A stretch of DNA of 42,569 bases from Candidatus Methanoxibalbensis ujae (GTDB taxonomy: Archaea; Halobacteriota; Syntropharchaeia; Alkanophagales; Methanospirareceae), in the NCBI GenBank assembly GCA_026134085.1, contig JAOQIN010000013.1:1-42569 (forward strand). Reading direction: 5' to 3'. The position numbers and the translations under genes are program-made. The notes beneath the pieces were generated by a model. That model saw only the letters and a list, made by a program, of their open reading frames with translations, searched no databases and was not told where the DNA came from. Numbering within the stretch: position 1 is the stretch's first letter; each line of letters begins with the position of its first letter. Of the stretch, positions 8,462 through 15,576 are shown piece after piece.

Positions 8462-9538
8462 AGATTGGGGATTTGTAAGCTTAAGCTTCATCCTATCCCC
8501 TCCGGGCTGTGTCAAGGCAGCCCCTACCCTTGAGATATACCCAAGGGCTCGTTTTAAAATGTTTAAAGCTCCATTATAGTCTGCATTCAGTTCAATTCCG
8601 CAATTAGGACAAATAAATCTCCCGTTGCGTCTCAAACCTTGAGCTCCACAACGGGAGCATAGCTTGGAGGTATTTGCTTCATTAACCTTGATTACCGCGA
8701 TTCCTTCCCAAGTTGCTTTGTATTCGATGAATTTGGATAGTCGATAATAAGGAAATGAGTTTAGCTTTCTGTTAAATTTTCTCCCCTTATCTTGCTTTCT
8801 TATTCCTTTCAAATCGCCCAATACTATCACAGCATTCTCTTCCTTGGCTCTGTTAACTATCTCCCTTGAAATCTTGTGTAGCAAATCATCAACTACTCTT
8901 TTCTCTTTGTTACCAATCTTTTTTATAGCCTTAAACTTCTTTAGTTTTCCTAATTTCCTTCTAAGGTAGAAATAATGTCCTCTAACCTTTCTAAGTCCTT
9001 TTCCATAGAGTTTTGGTTTTGAATTAGCAGTGGAAACAATGGTAGCAATTCTTCTTATCCCCAAATCAATGGCTAAAATGTTGTTGTATTCTTGCTTGAT
9101 TTCAACTTCCTTCTCAACTGCTATATGAACAAACCAACCATCCTTCTTTCTGAAAACCTTAGCTTCTTTAAATCTCCAACTCATATCTATTTCGCAGTGT
9201 GGTTTAATAGGTAGTTTTATTCCACCTCTAATTCCGTGAACAGGAATCCCAATCCAGTATTTTGATAGCTTGTTGTCTGTCACTTTGATATCGTAAATCC
9301 TATACACATCGTTTCTCAAAATGAGAGGATATTCCTTCTGCTTAATCTTTCCACCGTTTTGTTTCCTGATTTTTCTTAGTAGCCTTTCAGCTTGCTGTTT
9401 TGTAGCAGAATAAAGCTCAGCATCCTCTCCTCTTAAAGCCTTCTGAAAGTTAGCGTATTCTCTCTCCAAAGCTTCAAGCTTACCTTTATTCGTTTCATCA
9501 AGTATCTTAGCTTTGATAACTTTTCTAACTAACATCAT
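8444..9538 (-). CDS. tnpB: RNA-guided nuclease TnpB of IS605-type element
   Basis: The start is placed at the ATG at 9538 because a strong AAGGAGG lies at 9548-9554, 9 nt upstream; the frame is open to 9607. The product has 364 residues. RuvC-I aspartate is in LAIDLGIRRIA, RuvC-III aspartate in NADYNGALN. A four-cysteine zinc ribbon (CSRCG and CPNCG) lies between RuvC-II and RuvC-III. At RuvC-II the usual Glu of an EDL motif reads as Gly in IVLGDLKGIRK, with Asp next to it. TnpB cuts DNA next to a target motif using omegaRNA and so promotes retention of the transposon. The stop codon lies inside the right-end hairpin, so coding and guide-RNA scaffold overlap. Confidence 0.92.
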   Translation of the reverse strand: MMLVRKVIKAKILDETNKGKLEALEREYANFQKALRGEDAELYSATKQQAERLLRKIRKQNGGKIKQKEYPLILRNDVYRIYDIKVTDNKLSKYWIGIPVHGIRGGIKLPIKPHCEIDMSWRFKEAKVFRKKDGWFVHIAVEKEVEIKQEYNNILAIDLGIRRIATIVSTANSKPKLYGKGLRKVRGHYFYLRRKLGKLKKFKAIKKIGNKEKRVVDDLLHKISREIVNRAKEENAVIVLGDLKGIRKQDKGRKFNRKLNSFPYYRLSKFIEYKATWEGIAVIKVNEANTSKLCSRCGAQGLRRNGRFICPNCGIELNADYNGALNILKRALGYISRVGAALTQPGGDRMKLKLTNPQSPRLPT

Positions 9539-9547
9539 CTTTCTGTG

Positions 9548-9554
9548 CCTCCTT
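9548..9554 (-). promoter_or_regulatory. Ribosome binding site setting the tnpB start
   Basis: AAGGAGG is a full match to the anti-SD complement and sits 9 nt before the ATG at 9538. It favours this start over the ATG at 9607, whose extra N-terminus is an Arg-rich stretch unlike TnpB N-termini. Confidence 0.7.
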
Positions 9555-9628
9555 CTCAATCGCCTCTTTTGAAACCTATTGTTGCTACGAAGTATGAGTG
9601 AGTCCACAGCGACGGAAGCTTAAGCAGT

Positions 9629-9856
9629 TCAGGAAACTCCCGTCTTAAGAATCTTCACAATCTTATGGACGGGAATTGCTGGATGGGCTGAAACGAACAG
9701 GTGGAGATGGTCCGGGTTTATTGCAAGCTTGAGAACCTTGATCCCCAATTCATCTGCAACCTCGTAGATAATTTGTTCCAATCTCTCCCTGATTTTGCCA
9801 GCTAAAACAGGCTTTCTACGCTTGGGACACCATAAATGGTATTGTATTGGATACAC
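9629..9856 (-). pseudogene. tnpA: Truncated IS200-type Y1 transposase TnpA
   Basis: 75 residues survive. They contain IQYHLWCPKRRKPVL and the HUH motif in PDHLHLFVSAHP. Full TnpA is about 130-150 residues; the helix with the catalytic tyrosine, normally near residue 120, is absent because the frame stops after VKILKTGVS and tnpB follows almost at once. The N-terminus also lacks the usual first few residues: the first usable start is a GTG at 9856, with an in-frame stop a few codons upstream. I judge it non-functional for transposition. Confidence 0.85.
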
Positions 9857-9950
9857 CTTGTTGAATGTTTATAGTTACCCATCTACAAACAATTTAGCAG
9901 TTGATATATTTAAACTTATCGAGATAATAACCCGCCCCCTCCCCTAATTC

Positions 9951-9964
9951 ATGAATAAATTCAT
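9951..9964 (-). repeat. Possible left-end hairpin of the IS605 element
   Basis: The segment ATGAATAAATTCAT forms a 5-bp stem with a 4-nt loop, within the 130 nt between the tnpA remnant and the inferred left boundary. Hairpins near the left end are expected for the family. It is short and could be chance. Confidence 0.4.
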
Positions 9965-9986
9965 AAGCTTTCTTAGCGACATTTTT

Positions 9987-10133
9987 GTAAAAAGTGCCAC
10001 AAATGTCATGTTTCGCCAGCAGATTGAGCAGACGAGGTAGCCCCTCCTCATGAACCTCTCCCACAACAGCAGGATCTTCTCTGTTGAGAGAAATTGAAAA
10101 ACTCTCAACGTCTACTGTCATGAGAAAATACAT
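9987..10133 (-). pseudogene. N-terminal fragment of the IS-split polysaccharide deacetylase
   Basis: 49 codons of deacetylase sequence remain. They read MYFLMTVDVESFSISLN, with the first NodB motif represented by the TVDVE segment (D8, plus E10 in the usual second Asp place), then GLPRLLNLLAKHDICGTFY, the normal strand before the first metal-site histidine. After GTFY the frame runs 30 more codons inside the IS element and stops at 9894. The remainder of the gene is at 7931-8431 in the same orientation. The gene would have encoded about 215 residues. Confidence 0.75.
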
Positions 10134-10187
10134 TTTTTGCTCATCTCTTTCAGGGCACTCTGAGCCGCTCCGAGAGGTGAATTTCTG

Positions 10188-10532
10188 TCATTGAGTTCCA
10201 AGCCACATTATGAAGTCAGGGTCTTTAAGCCATTTTTTGAGGGAGTCTGTCCATAAACGACATTTTTCAAACATATCAATTGCTCTTTCAAATCCTCTTC
10301 TGAATGCTCTAAGTCCGGGAGTCTCCGTCAGCTTTCTCATCATATCATACAGATTCTCAACAATCACAGGGCTCACTATTATCCGCCTTATTCTCGCATA
10401 TGAAAGCGCTGCGATGAACATGGCACGCTCAATCCTGCTCAACCTGCGCCAGTTCCTGTTCCTGAGTCCCTTTCGGAACACAGAGAGCAAATGCTCGTAT
10501 CTGAGCATCATATAATGGTGGGCGCTCTCCAT
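10188..10532 (-). CDS. Hypothetical basic helical protein beside archaeosortase
   Basis: I do not recognise this 114-residue protein. It is rich in Arg (RKGLRNRNWRRLSRIERAMF), predicted mostly helical, with no signal peptide, no cysteine pair and no long hydrophobic segment. It lies divergent from the archaeosortase gene across a 76-bp gap holding a 14-bp palindrome, and upstream of the split deacetylase in the same orientation. A TATA-like stretch near 10543 is too close for the ATG at 10532 but suits an in-frame ATG at 10511, so the true product may start MMLRYEHLL. Clean coding statistics and context make it likely real. Confidence 0.6.
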   Translation of the reverse strand: MESAHHYMMLRYEHLLSVFRKGLRNRNWRRLSRIERAMFIAALSYARIRRIIVSPVIVENLYDMMRKLTETPGLRAFRRGFERAIDMFEKCRLWTDSLKKWLKDPDFIMWLGTQ

Positions 10533-10552
10533 TTAAATACTTTTATGTGCAA

Positions 10553-10566
10553 TTGACATATGTCAA
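10553..10566. promoter_or_regulatory. Perfect 14-bp palindrome in divergent promoter (candidate operator)
   Basis: TTGACATATGTCAA is fully self-complementary. It lies midway between the divergent starts at 10532 and 10609, near a TATA-like stretch for each side. Position and symmetry suggest a site for a homodimeric regulator of the archaeosortase and the small gene. Confidence 0.5.
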
Positions 10567-10608
10567 AATTCCGAAACCCTAAAAAATAGGTTTTTCATAT
10601 GAAAATAT

Positions 10609-11460
10609 ATGCTGCTGGAGTATCGCAACATCATTGTGTTTCTTCTTATATTTGCGCTGTTTCTCGGTGCGACGATCGAGATGAGCGAAGGCTCTGTTTT
10701 GGTGGGCATAATTCTGTTTGCGATAGCTGTTCTTCTGATTTCACGCGTGAAAATAGGAGAATCATATGCGATAAAGCATTCAAAATTCAGAATATTCATC
10801 GGTGCAGTAATCATTGCATGCGACATCTTATACAATATCACAGTGAGCTGGGAGCTCGGCACGCTTGACATAATGACTTTCCTTCTCGGCGCATCGCTCA
10901 TCGCATCCGCTGTTGATAAAAATGAGATAAGCAGAATTGGCAAGTTCGGCACATACATGTCGGCGACATTTATCGTGCTGTTCCTGATATTCTTCAGTCT
11001 GTTCAATTATCTTGAAATTGATTTCACACATAAGTTCGATCATTATTTCGTGATGATGCCTTCAATCATAATTATAAATGCGCTTGGACTGCCGATTGAG
11101 GTGATAGGCATTGAAACAGTTCGTATAAAGGGGGTTGTTGAGGATATGAATGTCATCATAGGCGGTCCCTGCTCGGGGTTATATTCAATGTTTCTCCTGA
11201 TAGGCATTATTGTCGCTTACAAGCACATTGAGAACATAGAAAAGAAGCGTTTTTTCACACTTCTGCCCGCATCAATTGCCATTGCATACACAGCAAATCT
11301 GACCCGCGTGACCACGCTGTATGTCGTCGGATATTATTTTGGGAAGGATCTCATGTATATGGTGCATGTCCATCTGGGCTGGATAATATTTGTTGTGGTT
11401 GTCGCTGCGCTTCTGCATGTGCTTGAGAAGATGTCAGCTTCTGCTGTCAGGCATGATTAG
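10609..11460 (+). CDS. Archaeosortase/exosortase family transpeptidase
   Basis: 283 residues with about eight hydrophobic segments. The exosortase/archaeosortase catalytic residues are all visible: Cys188 in GGPCSGLYSMFLL, Arg233 in TANLTRVTTLY, and His253/His255 in MVHVHLGWIIF. These membrane enzymes recognise C-terminal tripartite sorting signals on S-layer and other surface proteins, cleave them and attach the protein to a lipid. The subtype cannot be assigned here and no PGF-, PEF- or VPxxxP-CTERM protein is present in the window. An A-rich box near 10583 places the ATG as leaderless. The gene overlaps the convergent M48 protease gene by 27 bp. Confidence 0.9.
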   Translation: MLLEYRNIIVFLLIFALFLGATIEMSEGSVLVGIILFAIAVLLISRVKIGESYAIKHSKFRIFIGAVIIACDILYNITVSWELGTLDIMTFLLGASLIASAVDKNEISRIGKFGTYMSATFIVLFLIFFSLFNYLEIDFTHKFDHYFVMMPSIIIINALGLPIEVIGIETVRIKGVVEDMNVIIGGPCSGLYSMFLLIGIIVAYKHIENIEKKRFFTLLPASIAIAYTANLTRVTTLYVVGYYFGKDLMYMVHVHLGWIIFVVVVAALLHVLEKMSASAVRHD

Positions 11461-12849
11461 GTGAGCGGGCCGCAGCGGAGGGGGATTTGCATCCGCATTA
11501 CGCGCATTCCTCCTGAGAACAAGCACCGCAAAAATGTAGAATGTGACAAGTGCGAACATGTATGCGATGAATATCGCCGCACTCCTCTTGAAATCAAAAT
11601 CCTTCCTGTTGAAGGTGTCCATCACGATCAACATGAAAAGCACCAGCATATAAGATATGAAGCTGTAAAAGAAATGTTTCGCGATTCTCAAACCACCTCT
11701 CTCCTTTCTTCGCCTCATGTTTTTACTGTTTTCGCCTGAAAGTGCAACCGCTTCCTCCTCATCTGCGCTCCTGCCTGTTTTTACTTCTTTTGTTTTCACT
11801 TCTTTTTCTTGAGATAACAGCGATCTTCGTGCGTATGTGGGAGGATGCGTGTTGAAAATCGTGTAGTAGGATGGCAGATGCCAGTCCAGCAGGATGACTG
11901 TCTCCGTTCTCAGGGGATTTATGAAGAACATATGAGCATGCGCTGGATTGATTATTTCAACGACTTTCTCCGCTGTCTGTGGTACGGATGATGTTATTGC
12001 ATGCTCAATCTTTTCCATCGCGCTTATGAGATCGCGAGCATCGCCGCCGAGCATGTGCACGCCCTCCACATCCGCCAGATACTCCCGCATCGCCGGCACG
12101 AAGAGATGAATCAGGACTGATGCTGGAATTGAAACAAGCGAAAGCACGAAGAGCCGAATCGCATTCGGCGCGGGGTCATCCTCGCATCCTGTGCCTGTAA
12201 AAATTGAAATCCAGAATGCCAGAGTCGCAAGCGCTGTCAGCATGCCCGCAGAAACCGCAATCATCGTGCTTATGAGAAGTTCCCTGCTCCTGCGTATATG
12301 CGCGAGCTCATGCGCTATGACCGCTTTCAACTCGTTTTCATCAAGCAGCTCAAGCAATGCAGGCGTCATCACAATTGATGCATGCTCCGCATCCCTTCCC
12401 GCTGAGAACACATTCGGTATCGCCGCACATCCGCAATCCACACAGCATTTTTCGCAGCAATCACTGCGACCTGCGCCAGCACCTCCGCCGCAACTGTCGC
12501 GAGCACCCCTATTTGAGGATCGTGATGACGATTTTTCATGCGCTGAAGTGGATTCAGCGATTACATACAATTTCGGCGTTTTTATTCCTGCTTTCATCGC
12601 CAGCTCGCTGACTATCCTCTTCAAATGCTCATCATTCAACTCCTTCGCACGATACCACCGCAGCAGTATCCTGTCGCTGAAAAAGTGAAGGATCACAGAT
12701 AACAACAGCGCAAAGATGAGCGAGAGCACGAGCATCGGTATTCTCGCATCCGCAATCGCACCGAGTATAAGACCTCCCAAAATCAGAGGAAGTGCAAGCA
12801 GTATCCTGAGCAACATCAGTCTCTTTGACCCTGCGCTGCCACTCACCAT
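11434..12849 (-). CDS. M48 (HtpX-like) membrane zinc metalloprotease with cysteine-rich insert
   Basis: 471 residues. Two N-terminal membrane helices (about 12-32 and 38-58) precede the catalytic HELAH (180-184), and the third ligand is in REYLADVEG near 256-260. Two more hydrophobic segments follow HELAH and two are at the C-terminus. The HtpX-type NVFSAGR motif (146-152) before the active site is preceded by an insert of about 35 residues rich in Ser, Gly and Cys (residues 108-141, Cys at 120, 131, 132, 135, 136, 139, 141). That insert is not normal in HtpX. The family degrades misfolded or surplus membrane proteins. The 3' end overlaps the archaeosortase gene. Confidence 0.9.
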   Translation of the reverse strand: MVSGSAGSKRLMLLRILLALPLILGGLILGAIADARIPMLVLSLIFALLLSVILHFFSDRILLRWYRAKELNDEHLKRIVSELAMKAGIKTPKLYVIAESTSAHEKSSSRSSNRGARDSCGGGAGAGRSDCCEKCCVDCGCAAIPNVFSAGRDAEHASIVMTPALLELLDENELKAVIAHELAHIRRSRELLISTMIAVSAGMLTALATLAFWISIFTGTGCEDDPAPNAIRLFVLSLVSIPASVLIHLFVPAMREYLADVEGVHMLGGDARDLISAMEKIEHAITSSVPQTAEKVVEIINPAHAHMFFINPLRTETVILLDWHLPSYYTIFNTHPPTYARRSLLSQEKEVKTKEVKTGRSADEEEAVALSGENSKNMRRRKERGGLRIAKHFFYSFISYMLVLFMLIVMDTFNRKDFDFKRSAAIFIAYMFALVTFYIFAVLVLRRNARNADANPPPLRPAHLIMPDSRS

Positions 12850-13054
12850 ACTTTAAGTATTTTCTTATGCCGTTATATCAATCGTATTTTTAAGTTGAAT
12901 TGGAATAACGATTGAAATTATTAAATAACAATGCAAAAAATTATAAAAACAAAAAATAATAAAACAAATTCGCAAAATTCCGTATTCCTTTTCCTGCCGC
13001 GCTCTTGCCGACGAGTGTCTGGCTCAAGCATGTGCTCAGGCAGAATCACATCAT

Positions 13055-14386
13055 TCAAATAAAATGCAATATTGTATCAAATATCTGACTGAACACATGA
13101 TGTATATCCACATTAAGCACATTTAAAACGACGAAAAAACCTATAAAGCTGCCTATCATGCTGCCTATATTCGCGAGTGCAGCTACAAGAATCACTCTGA
13201 ACATTTTATTGTTCATCAAATCGCTGAATTTTTCAGCTTTAAACATTTTTTTTAAATCTTCAGCGCTTGGTTTTCTGATTTTCGCCTCCTCTATGCCTGC
13301 GAACCATCCAGCCGCTATCAGAGGATTGAGGGAGGTCAGCCATGCGACAGCGAACGCTACAACTCCCGAAAGAGGATGTCCCCTTGCTATCATCACGCCA
13401 GCGCATGAAAGAGAGCCGTTTATCAAAAACCACCAGAAAAGAGCGGTGAGGAATGTGTGAACGGGCACTCCTGAAAAAATGCAGCCTATGACAAGCAGCA
13501 GAGCAACTGAAATCAGCCCTGCACCGAGAAGAAAGTTCAGCGAGAACATTTTTTTTGCCGGAAGCCTGCAGAGCTCGGATATATCTGGCAGTGTATGAGG
13601 ATTCCTCAGATATTTCAGAATACCTTCTCTGTGACCTGCACCGACTACTGCAACGATCTTTCCCGAGCTGCGCTCATCGGTGAGGGATGTGGGCGATGAT
13701 GTCCGGTGTGCTGTTGGTGCTATGCTTTTTAATGATTTTGCGAGTGATATGAGTTTTGCTGCGATATACGCATCACGCTCGTCAAGCAGTGCTGCTGCGG
13801 CACCCGGAGAGAATTTCCTGAACTCCATAAGCAGTTGCGTGACGACATCCTCATCGGTCAGCTTATCAAGCGAGCCATCTGTCAGCATTCTGCTGCTGTC
13901 TTTATGATCTTCATCATTTTTCAGTTTTCGCATGCTGAATATTGCTGATATAAGAGAAAAAAGCATTTTCACCTTCTCAAAGAAACGCATCTTATTCCAG
14001 AATCTTTGCATTGTTATCTGTATTGGACGATCAACAAGTGCGAAAGGAATTCCCTTTTTTTCTGCCTTTTCTATCGCAGCCATCATATCAGCGCCGGGCT
14101 CCACACCGAGTTCACTGCCCATTCTCCGCTGTATGTAAGCGAGCAGCCACTGTGTGAGCAGCAGGAATGGATTTCCGCCGCTCAGCGCATCTTTTACGGA
14201 GAAGTCCTCATAAATTTCGCCTTTCAGCGCTCTGTATCTGTGCTCACACAGCTCAACTGCGATTATATCCGGATTTTCACGCTCAATTACTTCCTCCACT
14301 TCCCTGACGCTTTTCTCAAGTATGTGTCCTGTGCCCACTAATATGATCTCCACGCCGTTCACTGAGACCTTTCTCACACTTTCCAT
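13055..14386 (-). CDS. TraB/PrgY family membrane protein
   Basis: 443 residues. The TraB-family motifs are visible: VGTGH at 17-21, VELCEHRY near 44-51, and VVGAGHREGI in the middle. The C-terminal third (about 285-443) holds several hydrophobic helices. The fold is related to erythromycin esterase/TIKI-type hydrolases, with conserved His and Glu. Its substrate in archaea is unknown; the bacterial name comes from pheromone shutdown in enterococci. The gene starts 31 nt after prf1 in the same orientation, so it is probably the last gene of the csl4-rpoL-tRNA-prf1 unit. Confidence 0.88.
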   Translation of the reverse strand: MESVRKVSVNGVEIILVGTGHILEKSVREVEEVIERENPDIIAVELCEHRYRALKGEIYEDFSVKDALSGGNPFLLLTQWLLAYIQRRMGSELGVEPGADMMAAIEKAEKKGIPFALVDRPIQITMQRFWNKMRFFEKVKMLFSLISAIFSMRKLKNDEDHKDSSRMLTDGSLDKLTDEDVVTQLLMEFRKFSPGAAAALLDERDAYIAAKLISLAKSLKSIAPTAHRTSSPTSLTDERSSGKIVAVVGAGHREGILKYLRNPHTLPDISELCRLPAKKMFSLNFLLGAGLISVALLLVIGCIFSGVPVHTFLTALFWWFLINGSLSCAGVMIARGHPLSGVVAFAVAWLTSLNPLIAAGWFAGIEEAKIRKPSAEDLKKMFKAEKFSDLMNNKMFRVILVAALANIGSMIGSFIGFFVVLNVLNVDIHHVFSQIFDTILHFI

Positions 14387-14417
14387 TCCTTCTCTTTCAC
14401 TTTTCTTTCACTTTTTT

Positions 14418-15503
14418 TCACTTATACCTGAGGATAGCTGCAATGCCTCTGAAAGCACGCTCAAGCTGAGCACCCTCCTCAAAATCCGAAGAGATGAGTA
14501 TGACCTCAGTTCCCTTCTCAGCTGCGAGCTCGGCAAGCATGTTTATCCTATCAGCAGGCAGATTTTCAGAGAGCAGCAACACATCAACAGCACCCTCACT
14601 CAGCTTCTTCTTCACCTCTTCCTCACCATACGAAACAAGATCAGGATCATTTACAAGCAGCTTCATGAATCTCTCCATAATCCTTTTCTCCTTTATCAGA
14701 TCAAGACCCTCAAGCACATCTTCAGCCTTGTCAACAAGCTCATAAAGACCGGATTCATCTGTGTAAGCAACATCAAAAACCCCTATTATCCTGCGACGAA
14801 GCTCATAATGAAGATAATCTCCGCTCAGAAATTCCTCCTTGGTCGGGCTGGGCCCTCCTATCAGAATGCCTTTGAGGTCCTTCACCGGAAGAAGTATTTC
14901 CGTTGCATGCTTTCCGATGCGCTGATAGAACTCATCAATCGCTATTTCTCGCAGCCTCTGAAATCGTGGTGCTGACTGCCCCCCTTTCTTGTGTTTGCCG
15001 GGGACAGATGAAGTTATGTGCCTCTGTGGCTCTATCCTCTTTCCTCTGAGTATGCCTATGGTCGCCTCTCTCTTGTCAAGCACGATCAGTCCAAATGTCT
15101 CTTTCTCCTCAATCATGTCCTCAAGCGGGCTGAGAAGGAACGATGAGTCGCAGTGATATATGTAGGATGGTATTTTCTCAGGCGGCTCAACGATGTATGT
15201 CTCTATTTCCGTCTTGTCGCCTCCTTTCGCCACTGCTCCACAGAATATGACGACGCCTTTTTCCCCTATGTGAATATATCGCAGCTTTGACAGTATTGAC
15301 TCAAGTGCTGAATGCACATTTTTGCGTGTTGACTTGCTCTTTATGTTCATTGCCTGCCCCTGCTCAGCTCTAAGATGCGCCATAACATCTGAAATGTCTC
15401 TGTCTGGCGGTATATACACTGATATCAGCTCCGTTCCCCTGCCACTTTTCTTTCGCAGTTCGTCAAGCAGTCGCTTGAACTCCCTCTTCCTCAGTGGATC
15501 CAT
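14418..15503 (-). CDS. prf1: Peptide chain release factor aRF1
   Basis: The start is the ATG at 15503, giving MDPLRKREFKRLLDELR; upstream of it is a tRNA gene, so the longer open frame to 15602 is not coding. The 361 residues hold the stop-codon recognition NIKS (53-56) and the peptidyl-hydrolysis GGQ (174-176, in KHKKGGQSAPRF). The C-terminus GGIAAILRYK is typical. Archaeal aRF1 is usually about 410-420 residues: here the C-terminal domain goes directly from LLSENLPADRINML to LAELAAEKGTEV, so the cysteine-bearing minidomain normally found there is missing. The start codon is 2 nt past the tRNA-Gly 3' end. Confidence 0.95.
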   Translation of the reverse strand: MDPLRKREFKRLLDELRKKSGRGTELISVYIPPDRDISDVMAHLRAEQGQAMNIKSKSTRKNVHSALESILSKLRYIHIGEKGVVIFCGAVAKGGDKTEIETYIVEPPEKIPSYIYHCDSSFLLSPLEDMIEEKETFGLIVLDKREATIGILRGKRIEPQRHITSSVPGKHKKGGQSAPRFQRLREIAIDEFYQRIGKHATEILLPVKDLKGILIGGPSPTKEEFLSGDYLHYELRRRIIGVFDVAYTDESGLYELVDKAEDVLEGLDLIKEKRIMERFMKLLVNDPDLVSYGEEEVKKKLSEGAVDVLLLSENLPADRINMLAELAAEKGTEVILISSDFEEGAQLERAFRGIAAILRYK

Positions 15504-15505
15504 AA

Positions 15506-15576
15506 TGCGGCAACCGGGATTCGAACCCGGGCTGCGGGCTTGGGGGGCCCGCGTCATACCGCTAGACCATTGCCGC
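15506..15576 (-). tRNA. tRNA-Gly (anticodon CCC)
   Basis: 71 nt fold into a full cloverleaf. The acceptor stem GCGGCAA pairs with TTGCCGC, followed by discriminator A. The D arm is GGTCTAGCGGTATGAC. The anticodon stem CGGGC/GCCCG encloses the loop CCCCCAA, giving anticodon CCC (glycine, GGG codons). The T arm is CCGGG TTCGAAT CCCGG. Position 33 is C instead of the near-universal U. CCA is not encoded. The gene overlaps the last 15 nt of rpoL, whose TAG stop lies in the D arm, and ends 2 nt before the prf1 start. Confidence 0.95.

Larger units (their letters stand above)
8432..9986 (-). mobile_element. IS200/IS605-family element with truncated tnpA and intact-length tnpB
   Basis: The element interrupts a polysaccharide deacetylase gene. 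Its left end follows a TTTTTAC run on the minus strand (ending at 9987), which suits the short T-rich target of this family. Its right end is just beyond a hairpin at 8437-8461. The boundaries are inferred from restoring the deacetylase frame and may be off by a few bases. No target duplication is seen, as expected for the single-strand peel-and-paste mechanism. Gene order left to right end is tnpA remnant, then tnpB. Loss of the TnpA C-terminal half means it could now move only with TnpA supplied in trans. Confidence 0.8.

Noticed and set aside
9539-9607. Longer tnpB start at 9607
   Set aside because: The extra residues are Arg-rich and a full SD sits before the ATG at 9538.
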